Assembly (NCBI RefSeq): GCF_014202315.1
Contig: NZ_JACHGN010000032.1
Location: 41,093 to 105,092, forward strand
Length of the DNA: 64,000 nucleotides
Source: Thermocatellispora tengchongensis
GTDB taxonomy: Bacteria > Actinomycetota > Actinomycetes > Streptosporangiales > Streptosporangiaceae
Direction of reading: 5' to 3'
Part shown: positions 26,667 through 35,334 of the stretch, in pieces
Layout of the letters: each line of letters starts with the position of its first letter
How positions within the stretch are numbered: the first letter of the stretch is position 1
The notes under the pieces: model-generated
Database searches by the model: none
Seen by the model: the letters and a program-made list of their open reading frames with translations, nothing else
Told to the model about the DNA's origin: nothing
Program-made: the position numbers and the translations under genes

Positions 26667-26703
26667 CCGGCCGGGCGGGGCCTTGCGCCCTCCGCCCGGC
26701 CGG
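26667..26703. terminator. 12-bp stem-loop between convergent genes
   Basis: CCGGCCGGGCGG (26667-26678) and CCGCCCGGCCGG (26692-26703) pair perfectly around a 13-nt loop. It sits between the isomerase-like gene and the convergent CU044_5270-type gene and may serve both. Confidence 0.7.
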
Positions 26704-26725
26704 AAGTCCCCCGTGCGGCCTCCCG

Positions 26726-27940
26726 CTAGGGCCGCTTGCCCAGCTTGTTCACCCAGCCCGCCTCCTGCAGCGTCACCCGGAGCAGGGGCGAGTCGTCATC
26801 GACCTCGATGACCTCGTACTGGAGCAGGTCCGCGGTCTCGGGGTCGATGAGGAGGCGGTACCTGATCTTGTCAGGCCGGTCGCGGTCGTCCGGGCCGAGG
26901 ACCGTCAGGACGGCCCCGGTGCGTCCCATCGAGTCGGTGGCCGTGCCCTCGGCGGTGATGCCGGGCTCGTCGGCCATGACGCGGTACAGCGCCGCCTTGG
27001 TCCCCGGCGTGATCGGCGCCGACAGCAGATCGACCCCCGTCTGCCACAGGTAGCCCGCGAAGTCCTCCGAGCCGCTGCTCTGGGGCCTGGCGTCGAACAG
27101 CCCGCGCAGCTTGCGCTCCAGCGCCTCCGGCGAGGTCGGCAGCTCGTCCACGTTGCGCATGTTCAGGGCGGGGTTGGCGATCGACAGCACCCGCTCGGGG
27201 GCGTCGTACGTCCTGGGCTTGGTGTTCTCGACCAGTTTGGGGGAGCCCGCGGCCTTCCACTTCTCCTCGTCCGCGGGCGAGCCGAAGGTGACCTTGGGGT
27301 CGTTCCTCCTGGTGGAGCGGTTGGCGTCGCCCTGGGCGCGGGCCCGCCACAGCTCGTCGGTGCTGGTGATGAACGCGGCGTACGGGAGCTTGGACTTCTC
27401 CAGGATCTCCTGCTTGTCGATCTTGTCGGGGCCCCGCTCCCGGACCTGCTTCCTGAGCTCCTTCTCACTCGCCACCGGGTCCACGCTCAGTCGCTGGAAG
27501 GTGCGGTCGCGGGTGTACCACCAGCGGCCCGTGGTGGCCGGCTCCTTGGCCGCGGTCTCGGCCGCCGCCAGCAGGAAGCCGCGCGCGTCGATGGTCGTCG
27601 TCCCGGTGCTCTCGGTGGTCTCGGCGGGCGCGCGGGAGGTCGCCCCCGGGCCCGGCACGGCGGTCTGCCCGCCGCCCCCGAGGCTCGGCACGATGATCAC
27701 CGCGGCGGCGAGGCCCGCGGCGGCGGCGGCCGTACCGGTGATCAGCAGCATCGGGCGGCGGACGACCCGCCGGGCGGCCGGTTCGCGCGGGGTCTCGAAC
27801 GCCCGGTGCAGGTCGGCCGCGCGCCGCCGCTGGTAGGCGTCCTCGGTCAGCTCGTCCAGGGCCGCCGGCCGGAGCTGGGCGAGCATGCGGTCGGTCATGT
27901 CGTGTACTTCCTTCTCCTCATCGAAGGGACTGCGGGACAT
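26726..27940 (-). CDS. CU044_5270-family membrane-anchored protein, sigma-factor partner
   Basis: A 404-residue protein of a family found in Streptosporangiales and relatives, typically encoded just after an ECF sigma factor. Residues 1-62 are cytoplasmic and charged; one membrane helix follows (64-84); then comes a Ser/Thr/Pro linker (to about 115) and an extracytoplasmic domain of about 290 residues with WWYTRDRTFQRLSV and a C-terminal LLQYEVIEVDD region. The single-span layout suits a membrane sensor or anti-sigma-like partner, but no zinc-binding anti-sigma motif is seen. The ATG at 27940 has GAGGAGG upstream and shares a base with the sigma stop (TGATG). Confidence 0.8.
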   Translation of the reverse strand: MSRSPFDEEKEVHDMTDRMLAQLRPAALDELTEDAYQRRRAADLHRAFETPREPAARRVVRRPMLLITGTAAAAAGLAAAVIIVPSLGGGGQTAVPGPGATSRAPAETTESTGTTTIDARGFLLAAAETAAKEPATTGRWWYTRDRTFQRLSVDPVASEKELRKQVRERGPDKIDKQEILEKSKLPYAAFITSTDELWRARAQGDANRSTRRNDPKVTFGSPADEEKWKAAGSPKLVENTKPRTYDAPERVLSIANPALNMRNVDELPTSPEALERKLRGLFDARPQSSGSEDFAGYLWQTGVDLLSAPITPGTKAALYRVMADEPGITAEGTATDSMGRTGAVLTVLGPDDRDRPDKIRYRLLIDPETADLLQYEVIEVDDDSPLLRVTLQEAGWVNKLGKRP

Positions 27941-28491
27941 CACGCCTCCTCGGCGAACGTGCGGTGCGCGGGACGGGGTGCGGGGCCGGTGGTCCTGGCC
28001 TCCACGCGAAGCGCGGCGCGCAGCCGTTTGCGCGCCCGGTGCAGCCGCACGTTGTAGGTGCGTGTGGAGCACCCCATGACGGCGGCGGCCTGGTCGGGCG
28101 GCAACCCGTGCCAGGTGGCGAGCACCATCGCCTCGACGTCCTTCTCGGGCAGCGCGCCCAGTGCCTCCAGCGCGCTCTCCCGGTCCACGACGTGCTCGGC
28201 GACGTCCCAGCTCACGCGGTCGCGCTCGGTGGTGAGCGCGGTGATCCGCTCCACGAGGGCCTGCCGCCGGTAGCGCGAGTCGCGCTGCTTGGCCAGCAGG
28301 TTGCGCGCGACCCCGAGCAGCCAGGGCAGGGCGGGTTCGGGGATCTCGCCGATCCGCCGCCAGGCGACCAGGAACGCCTCGCTGGCCACGTCCTCGGCGG
28401 CCTCGCGCTCGGCGCGCAGCAGGGCGTAGCCCAGCACGCTGCGGTAGTGCCGGTCGTAGAGCCCGGTGAATCGTTCTTGGGAATCGTTCAC
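27940..28491 (-). CDS. ECF-type RNA polymerase sigma factor
   Basis: A 183-residue extracytoplasmic-function sigma factor. Region 2 is at about 10-75 (LYDRHYRSVLGYALLRAEREAAEDVASEAFLVAWRRI, with the -10-contacting helix). Region 4 is at about 115-165 (LPEKDVEAMVLATWHGLPPDQAAAVMGCSTRTYNVRLHRARKRLR). No SnoaL domain is fused. I chose the GTG at 28491 because GGAGGGA lies 9 nt upstream and the product has normal length. It is coupled to the membrane partner gene by a one-base overlap, so the two probably act as one signalling unit. Confidence 0.9.
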   Translation of the reverse strand: MNDSQERFTGLYDRHYRSVLGYALLRAEREAAEDVASEAFLVAWRRIGEIPEPALPWLLGVARNLLAKQRDSRYRRQALVERITALTTERDRVSWDVAEHVVDRESALEALGALPEKDVEAMVLATWHGLPPDQAAAVMGCSTRTYNVRLHRARKRLRAALRVEARTTGPAPRPAHRTFAEEA

Positions 28492-28603
28492 GTCCAGAAG
28501 TCCCTCCGGAGGCTCCAGGATTACCGGCCGCACCGAAAACTCATGCCGTATCGTGTAACCGGGGCGCTCGCCCCGCTTATTCTCCCGAGGAAGGGGAGCG
28601 ATC

Positions 28604-29518
28604 ATGAGCACGGATGCGACGGCGTCGCGGCGATGGGGCCGCGTGGGCGTGGGCATCGCCGCGCCGCCCACCCCGGCGGCCGTCTGGCGGGCGGAGCTGG
28701 CCCGCCTGGAGGCGATGCCCTACGGGTCCATGTGGATCAACGAGCTGATCGGCGACCGCGAGGTGTTCTCCCAGCTCGGCATGGTCCTCGCGGCCACCGA
28801 CCGGATCGTGGTGGGCACCGGCGTGGCGGTCATGTGGGCCCGCCACGGCGCCTCCATGCAGGCCGGGGCCGCGACGCTGGCCGACGCCTACCCCGGGCGG
28901 CTGGCGCTCGGCCTCGGCGTCAGCAGCCGGTCCATGGCGGAGCGCGCCGGGCACGCGTACGGCAAGCCGCTGACCGAAATGCGCGCCTACCTGGACCAGA
29001 TGGACGCCGCGACCGGGCAGGCCGTGCGCCCGGCCGTCCCCTTCCCCCGGCTCCTCGGCGCCCTGGGCCCCCGCATGCTGGAACTGGCCCGCGACCGGGC
29101 CGACGGGGCCTACCCGCACACCATGCCGGTCGAGAACACCGCCCAGGCCCGGCGGGTGCTGGGCCCGGACAAGCTCCTCGTCACCGGCGTCGGCGTGTTC
29201 CTCGGCGACCCCGGACGCGCCCACGCCATGCTGCGCGAGCATCCGCTGTTCCGCATGCCCGGCTCGCCGTACGCCGCCCAGCTCCGCCGCCTCGGATACG
29301 CCGAGGAGGAGATCACCGGCGAGGGCGCCCCGAGCGCCCGGATCATCGACGCCGTCTTCGCCTGCGGCGACGAGGCCGCCGTGGCCGCACGGGTCCGCGA
29401 GCACCTCGACGCGGGCGCCGACCACGTGGTGGTCCAGCCGTTCGGCCCCAGCCTGCCCGGCCTGGTGGACCAGCTCGACCGGCTCGCCCCTTACCTCGCC
29501 CCGATCCAGGCCGGGTAG
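28604..29518 (+). CDS. LLM-class (probably F420-dependent) oxidoreductase
   Basis: A 304-residue luciferase-like TIM-barrel oxidoreductase. Visible are WGRVGVGIAAPPTPAAVW at the start, MWINELIGDREVFSQLGMVLAATDRIVVGTGVAVMWARH (residues 45-85), LGLGVSSRSMAER near 105 and a C-terminal DHVVVQPFG. The overall pattern fits the TIGR03620 group, for which F420 is the expected cofactor; substrate unknown. GGAAGGGGAG precedes the ATG. It diverges from the sigma-factor gene, with 112 bp between them. Confidence 0.85.
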   Translation: MSTDATASRRWGRVGVGIAAPPTPAAVWRAELARLEAMPYGSMWINELIGDREVFSQLGMVLAATDRIVVGTGVAVMWARHGASMQAGAATLADAYPGRLALGLGVSSRSMAERAGHAYGKPLTEMRAYLDQMDAATGQAVRPAVPFPRLLGALGPRMLELARDRADGAYPHTMPVENTAQARRVLGPDKLLVTGVGVFLGDPGRAHAMLREHPLFRMPGSPYAAQLRRLGYAEEEITGEGAPSARIIDAVFACGDEAAVAARVREHLDAGADHVVVQPFGPSLPGLVDQLDRLAPYLAPIQAG

Positions 29519-29594
29519 CCCTTCCCGCATCGCGCGGGGGAGCGGCGCGCTAGCCTGGCGGCCTCTCCGGCGGCGATGGGAAGGGAGTCGCACG

Positions 29595-30440
29595 ATGACC
29601 CAGGCGGAGCACGGCCGCAGTGCGGAGTCCGGCCGGAGCGCGGAGTCCGGCCGGAGCGCGGCGGCCGGTTGGGGCGTGGAGGGCGGTCGCGGTGCGGAGT
29701 CCGGCCGGGGCGTGGAGGGCGGTCGTGGTGCGGGGGCTGACCCTGGTGCTGGGGCCGGTCCGGGCGCGGCGGCTGGCCGTGGTGCGGGGGCCGACCGCCG
29801 GGCGGAGGGCGGTCGCGGGGCTGGGGCCGACCCTGGCGCTGAGGCCGACCCTGGCCCTGAGGCCGACCATGGCGTGGCGCGCGGCCGTCCGCTGCGGGCC
29901 GATGCGAGGCGGAACCGCGAGCGGGTGCTGCGCGCCGCGCGGGCGGCCTTCGAGGCCGAGGGCGTCGGCGTGCCGCTGGACGAGATCGCGCGGCGGGCCG
30001 GGGTCGGGGCCGGCACGGTGCACCGGCACTTCCCGACGAAGGAGGCGCTGCTGGAGGCGATCATCCTGGGCACCATGGAGTCCCTGGCCGCCGAGGCCCG
30101 CGCGGGCTGCGATTCCGACGACCCGGGCGCGGCCTTCGCGGCGTACTTCGCCCGCCTGGCCGAGGAGGGCATGATGAACCGCGCCTTCACCGAGGTGCTC
30201 AGGCAGGCGGGCGTGGACATGGGCGCCGTCGCCGGGCAGGCCGGGCGCGACCTGCTCGACGCCTTCGGGGCTCTGCTCGCGCGGGCGCAGCGGGCCGGGG
30301 CCGTACGCGCCGACGTCACCCCACGTCAGGTCAAGGCGCTGCTGATCGGGGTCTTCGCGGGCGCCGACTGGCTGGGCGGCGGGGGCGACGAGCGCCGCCG
30401 CCTGGTCGCCGTGGTGCTCGACGGCCTGCGGGCACGGTGA
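29595..30440 (+). CDS. TetR-family regulator with a long low-complexity N-terminal extension
   Basis: A 281-residue regulator. Residues 94-281 are a normal TetR protein: RGRPLRADARRNRERVLRAA leads into the HTH (VPLDEIARRAGVGAGTVHRHF), followed by an all-helical ligand domain of the type with FAAYFARLAEEGMMNRAFTEV. Residues 1-93 are made of degenerate GRSAESGRS, GGRGAES and GADPGA repeats and have no known domain. The ATG at 29595 has a good site (AAGGGAG, 8 nt). A GTG at 29874 would give a standard-length TetR protein but has a weaker site. Target genes are unknown; the upstream LLM oxidoreductase is a candidate. Confidence 0.8.
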   Translation: MTQAEHGRSAESGRSAESGRSAAAGWGVEGGRGAESGRGVEGGRGAGADPGAGAGPGAAAGRGAGADRRAEGGRGAGADPGAEADPGPEADHGVARGRPLRADARRNRERVLRAARAAFEAEGVGVPLDEIARRAGVGAGTVHRHFPTKEALLEAIILGTMESLAAEARAGCDSDDPGAAFAAYFARLAEEGMMNRAFTEVLRQAGVDMGAVAGQAGRDLLDAFGALLARAQRAGAVRADVTPRQVKALLIGVFAGADWLGGGGDERRRLVAVVLDGLRAR

Positions 30441-30698
30441 CGGCGGACCTCGTCACGGCGGGCATGGTGGTGGCGGGGCTGGTCACGGCGGGGGTCACGG
30501 CCGCCGGGGCGGGTCACTGGAATATCGGCCGGGAAAAATCCGGGGAGGCGGGAACATCCCCCGCGCGGCCGTGGTTACATGACACGTGGCCGGTGTGCCC
30601 AGTGTCCCCGGGCCTCAACCACCGCCTTCGCGGACTACCGTTCGGCTGGAGCCGCGTTGCGCTTTTCGCCGAGAGGCGACACGCACACCGGTACCCAC
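30441..30698. other. Intergenic, no supported gene
   Basis: About 260 bp between the convergent TetR and winged-helix genes. Frames here have arginine/proline-rich products without start signals. The first 80 bp are rich in short GTCACGGCGG-like repeats. Confidence 0.5.
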
Positions 30699-30741
30699 AC
30701 GTGGCAGCGGCCCCGGCGTCAGCCGGGGCCGTTCGCCATGT
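30699..30741. terminator. Long stem-loop between convergent genes
   Basis: CGGCCCCGGC (30708-30717) and GCCGGGGCCG (30722-30731) form a perfect 10-bp stem with a 4-nt loop. The stem is extended by ACGTGGC (30699-30705) against GCCATGT (30735-30741) with one wobble pair. It can serve both strands. Confidence 0.75.
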
Positions 30742-30782
30742 CACGGACGCCATCCCGGGGCGTCCGGGCGGCGGCCCGCCGG

Positions 30783-31109
30783 TCACCGCTCCCCCTTCGG
30801 CACGGCCGTGGCCGCGATCTCCTGAAGCACCGCGACGTGCCGGTGGAACGCCTCGCGGCCCGTGGCCGTGAGCGCCAGCCAGGTGCGGGGCCGTTTGCCC
30901 ACATAGCCTTTGCGCACCGTCACGTACCCGGCCTCCTCCAGCAGCGCGACCTGCTTGGACAGCACCGAGTCGCTCACCTCGACCAGGTCGCGCACGAAGC
31001 CGAACTCGGCCTGGTCGGCCGAGGCCAGCGTCGCCATGACGGAGAAGCGGACCGGGGAGTGGATCAGCTCGTCCAGCCGGTGCCGGGGATGGCTGCCGGC
31101 GACCTTCAT
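30783..31109 (-). CDS. Winged-helix transcriptional regulator (MarR/ArsR-like, HTH_34 type)
   Basis: A 108-residue DNA-binding protein. The pattern HPRHRLDELIHSPVRFSVMATLASADQAEFGFVRD is followed by SDSVLSKQVALLEEAGYVTVRKGYVGKRPRTWLALTATGREAF, the recognition helix and wing of the HTH_34 family. Such small regulators commonly pair with a membrane protein gene. Here it follows the upstream membrane protein gene with an ATGA overlap, so the two are co-translated. A dyad-rich promoter upstream of the pair (31549-31579) is its likely target. Confidence 0.87.
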   Translation of the reverse strand: MKVAGSHPRHRLDELIHSPVRFSVMATLASADQAEFGFVRDLVEVSDSVLSKQVALLEEAGYVTVRKGYVGKRPRTWLALTATGREAFHRHVAVLQEIAATAVPKGER

Positions 31110-31519
31110 CGCCGCAGCACCACCCAGGCGCCCACCGCGCAGGGGACGGCCGGGATGACGCCGAGAACCCAGCGGCCGGGCTGCCCGGCCCAGACGGTGG
31201 CGCTCAGGGCCACGGTGCCGGACACGGTGGCGAAGTACAGGGCGAAGAGCGGCCACCGCCACGGCCGCAGGTCCCGTGCCCAGACCGGCTGCCGCTCGGC
31301 CCACAGCACCAGCGCCAGGACGAACCCCAGCCAGCACAGCATCAGGCCGATGACGGCGGGCAGCCGCCGGTCGGCGGCCTCGATGCCGGCGTAGTAGACC
31401 ACGGTGCCGGCGCCGAGCGCCAGCAGGAACCGCCCGTACCAGCGCGAGCGATGCCGTACGGCCTGCGCCACGCGGTCCATCTCGGCCAGCGCCGCGCTCG
31501 CGGGCATGCCTTCGTCCAT
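31106..31519 (-). CDS. Four-helix membrane protein paired with the winged-helix regulator
   Basis: A 137-residue integral membrane protein with four hydrophobic segments (about 30-48, 54-72, 86-103 and 110-128). The N-terminus (ALAEMDRVAQAVRHRSRWYGRF) is amphipathic. The family is unrecognised, but small membrane proteins encoded together with HTH_34-type regulators are common in actinobacteria. The ATG at 31519 has GGGAGGA upstream. It is the first gene of the pair and overlaps the regulator by ATGA. Confidence 0.75.
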   Translation of the reverse strand: MDEGMPASAALAEMDRVAQAVRHRSRWYGRFLLALGAGTVVYYAGIEAADRRLPAVIGLMLCWLGFVLALVLWAERQPVWARDLRPWRWPLFALYFATVSGTVALSATVWAGQPGRWVLGVIPAVPCAVGAWVVLRR

Positions 31520-31548
31520 CGATCCTCCCTTACCTGTCCTTGGTAGGA

Positions 31549-31579
31549 TGGAAACTACTTTCCAGATTGTCAAGTAGTT
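31549..31579 (-). promoter_or_regulatory. Promoter/operator with nested inverted repeats
   Basis: AACTACTT (31553-31560) pairs with AAGTAGTT (31572-31579) across 11 bp, and TGGAAA (31549-31554) pairs with TTTCCA (31559-31564). On the minus strand a TTGACA lies within this dyad, with CATCCT 17 bp further on. A regulator bound here would control the membrane protein/regulator pair. Confidence 0.65.
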
Positions 31580-31615
31580 GCCCACGCGGTGGCAGGGGCC
31601 CGGATCGGCCGGATG

Positions 31616-32269
31616 TCAGGTGAGGCGGTCGAACGCGGCCTCGACGGCCGCGGGCAGGCGGGCGGGGTCGTCGCCGGTGACGGTGCGGGCGGCGTAGTAG
31701 GCGGCCATGCCGATCTCGGCGGCCAGGGCGGCGGTCTCGGGGGTGGCGCCCTGGGCGGCGAGCAGGTCGCGCAGCAGTTCGGCGTAGCGGCGCTGCTTGG
31801 TCAGGCTGCGCGCCCGCAGTTCGGGGCTGCTGGCCACCAGGCGTTCGTGCCGCATGTAGCCGGCCGGGTCGGCGGTCAGCCGGCCGACGTAGAAGACCAC
31901 GACGGCGCGTACGAGGGCGAGGGCCGCGGGCAGCGAGTCGCCGATCGGGCCACTGGCCGGGCCTCCGATCTGGCCGCCGGACTGGTCGCCGGTCTGGTCG
32001 CCCTCGGGGAGGCGTCCGGCCTCGCCCAGGAACTCGGCCAGGATCTCGTCCAACTCGCCCTCGTCGGCGAAGACGACCTCCTGCTTGTCGCCGAAGTAGC
32101 GGAAGAACGTGGCCCGGCCCACCTCGGCGCGCTCGGCGATGTCGGAGACCGTGACCTTCTCGAAGCCGCGCTCCTCGAACAGCGCGTGCGCCGCCTCGAT
32201 GATCGCCTCTCGCGCGCGCCGCTGCTTGCGTTCCCTGAGCGAGCCCGCGGCCCCGCGCTGCCGATCCAT
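31616..32269 (-). CDS. TetR-family transcriptional regulator
   Basis: A 217-residue TetR repressor. The HTH lies at about 18-65 (AREAIIEAAHALFEERGFEKVTVSDIAERAEVGRATFFRYFGDKQEV). A variable Gly/Gln/Asp-rich loop (about 92-112) precedes the ligand domain. It diverges from the secreted SnoaL-like gene, with a perfect 8-bp inverted repeat between them, so it probably controls that gene and itself. TACACT lies 6 nt before the ATG and no proper ribosome binding site is present, which suggests a leaderless mRNA. Confidence 0.88.
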   Translation of the reverse strand: MDRQRGAAGSLRERKQRRAREAIIEAAHALFEERGFEKVTVSDIAERAEVGRATFFRYFGDKQEVVFADEGELDEILAEFLGEAGRLPEGDQTGDQSGGQIGGPASGPIGDSLPAALALVRAVVVFYVGRLTADPAGYMRHERLVASSPELRARSLTKQRRYAELLRDLLAAQGATPETAALAAEIGMAAYYAARTVTGDDPARLPAAVEAAFDRLT

Positions 32270-32281
32270 GTCCTCAGTGTA
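32270..32281 (-). promoter_or_regulatory. -10 element of a leaderless promoter
   Basis: On the minus strand TACACT (32281-32276) is followed by 6 nt and then the ATG of the TetR gene. Confidence 0.5.
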
Positions 32282-32304
32282 GTGACGCCCTCCACATGGC
32301 TTAT

Positions 32305-32334
32305 GATACTGAATATCTCACGAGACTCAGTATC
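32305..32334. promoter_or_regulatory. TetR operator between divergent genes
   Basis: GATACTGA (32305-32312) and TCAGTATC (32327-32334) are perfect inverted repeats separated by 14 bp. They sit between the TetR gene and the divergent SnoaL-like gene in a locally AT-rich stretch. Confidence 0.7.
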
Positions 32335-32353
32335 ACGATGAATGGAGCAGGCG

Positions 32354-32872
32354 ATGAGGACACGGACGATGCTCGCGGCGGTCACGGCGGCGCTGGCGGT
32401 CACGGCGGCCGGGGCCGGGGCGGCGTACGCCTCCGGGGCGGAGGAGGCCGGAGGCGGCCCGCGCGCCACCGAGCGGCGTACGCAGGCGCTGATCAGCGCG
32501 TTCGAGCGCAAGGACTTCGAGGCGGTCTCGGCGATGTTCACCGCCGACAGCGTCTTCACGATCCCGCTGGCGCTGAACGGAAAGCGCGAGGACGCGGCCC
32601 GCTTCACCGGCAAGGACGAGGTGATGGGCTACGTCCGCAACGCCTTCTCCATGATGGGGAAGATCGACTTCGTCAACGTCAGGGTGAGCGTGACCGGCAA
32701 CGGGAAGGAGTCGTTCGTCCAGGCGGACGGAGAGCTGACCACCGCCGACGGGCGGCCCTACCGCAACGTGTACGTCTACCACTTCCAGTGGCGCGACGGC
32801 CGCGTGACCAAGGCGGCCGAGTACGCCAACCCGATCACCTTCTGCGACACCTTCGGCGCGCCCGGCTGCTGA
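32354..32872 (+). CDS. Secreted SnoaL/NTF2-like protein
   Basis: A 172-residue exported protein with a signal peptide (MRTRTMLAAVTAALAVTAAGAGAAYA, cleavage near 26). The mature part is an NTF2-like cone fold: ALISAFERKDFEAVSAMFTADSVFTIPL is a typical SnoaL_2 opening, and VYHFQWRDGRVTKAAEYANP its last strands. A ligand-binding or small enzymatic role is possible; no catalytic residues can be named. The start at 32354 uses GGAG 6 nt upstream. Probably controlled by the divergent TetR protein. Confidence 0.82.
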   Translation: MRTRTMLAAVTAALAVTAAGAGAAYASGAEEAGGGPRATERRTQALISAFERKDFEAVSAMFTADSVFTIPLALNGKREDAARFTGKDEVMGYVRNAFSMMGKIDFVNVRVSVTGNGKESFVQADGELTTADGRPYRNVYVYHFQWRDGRVTKAAEYANPITFCDTFGAPGC

Positions 32873-32881
32873 ACGTCGGCC

Positions 32882-32910
32882 GGCCCCGGCGTCCTCCCGC
32901 CGCCGGGGCC
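32882..32910 (+). terminator. 10-bp stem-loop after the SnoaL-like gene
   Basis: GGCCCCGGCG (32882-32891) pairs with CGCCGGGGCC (32901-32910) around a 9-nt loop, 10 bp after the stop codon. Confidence 0.7.
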
Positions 32911-32920
32911 GCTCCCGCAA

Positions 32921-32958
32921 CCGGTCATGGCCTCATGGACCGGTCATGGCCTCATGGC
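32921..32958. repeat. 19-bp tandem duplication
   Basis: CCGGTCATGGCCTCATGG plus one base occurs twice in tandem (32921-32939 and 32940-32958). The rest of the stretch to 33091 holds no supported gene. Confidence 0.7.
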
Positions 32959-33091
32959 CGGCCTGTGACCAGGTGCTCATCAGTGAGTAGGCCCGTACTC
33001 GGCCGTCCGAGGGCCGCCACCCCCGCACGCGGGGGCATGCGGGGGCACGGGGGGAGGAGGAGGGGAGGACGCGTGCGCCTCCCCTCCCCGC

Positions 33092-33292
33092 GCACGCGTC
33101 CGGGTCTGCATTCGCTCCCGGCCCGCATTCGCCCCGGGCCCGCACACGCTGGGCCCGCACGCGTCCCGGGCCCGCACGCGTCCCGGGCCCGCACGCGTCC
33201 CGGGCCCGTACGCGTCCCGGGCCCACACCCGTCCCGGGCTTGCACTCGCTCCGGGCTCGCACGCGTCCCGGGCTTGCACTCGCCCCCGGCTC
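33092..33292. repeat. Twelve-unit ~17-bp tandem repeat between convergent genes
   Basis: Units begin at 33092, 33108, 33125, 33142, 33157, 33174, 33191, 33208, 33225, 33242, 33259 and 33276. The best-conserved unit is GCACGCGTCCCGGGCCC; the CCCGGG palindrome is kept in most units. The period is not a multiple of three and both flanking genes end here, so the array is not coding. Confidence 0.85.
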
Positions 33293-33300
33293 GTACGGCG

Positions 33301-33707
33301 TCAGCCGGTGGTGGCGGCTCCGGTGGGGAGGGGCGGCTCCGCCTCCAGCCGGGTCAGTTCCTCCTCGGTGAACAGGCGGGAGCGGAGCAGGAACCGTACG
33401 CCTTCCGGGGCCTCCAGGGAGAACCCGCTGCCCCGCCCGGGGACGACGTCCACGGTCAGGTGGGTGAAGCGCCAGTACGCGTACTGGTCGGCGCTCATCC
33501 AGAACGGCGTGCCGCCCGCGACGTGGCCGAGCAGCACGTCCACCCCGCCCACCCGGAACTCGCCGCGCGGGTAGCACATCGGCGAGCTGCCGTCGCAGCA
33601 CCCGCCCGACTGGTGGAACATCACCGGCCCGTGCCGCTCCTCCAGACGGCGCACCAGCTCCTCGGCGGCCGGGGTGAGCGCCACCCTCTCGACCCGGGCC
33701 CGGTCCA

Positions 33708-33708
<1 letters not shown>
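33301..33708 (-). CDS. DUF779 protein, partner of aldehyde dehydrogenase
   Basis: A 135-residue DUF779 protein. The conserved Cys-rich motif SGGCCDGSSPMCYP lies near residues 34-47, with GTPFWMSADQYAYWRFTHLTVDVVPGRGSGFSLEAPEG near 65-102. The family is repeatedly found beside acetaldehyde dehydrogenases; its biochemical role is not settled, and the cysteines suggest metal or aldehyde contact. Here its ATG shares a base with the dehydrogenase stop (TGATG), so it is made together with that enzyme. Confidence 0.9.
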
Positions 33709-35225
<1,517 letters not shown>

Positions 35226-35334
35226 GACCGAACCTCCTGCACTCGGCTGTGATGCGCCTCACTGTGCGCCAGGAAGGTTGGCGAAAGGTTGGCGCGCCCG
35301 CGCGGCCGGGTGCCGCGGGCGCGCCCTCGGGGTG

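Noticed and set aside
30437..30871. 144-codon frame overlapping the TetR stop by four bases
   Set aside because: It looks coupled (GTGA), but the product has no domain, runs through the terminator hairpin and overlaps the convergent winged-helix gene.
32952..33279. Minus-strand frames with six-residue-like repeats (GPGTRA, ARDACG)
   Set aside because: They come from the ~17-bp non-coding tandem array, whose period breaks the frame.
33092..33292. CRISPR array
   Set aside because: Units are only ~17 bp and contiguous, with no unique spacers and no cas genes nearby.
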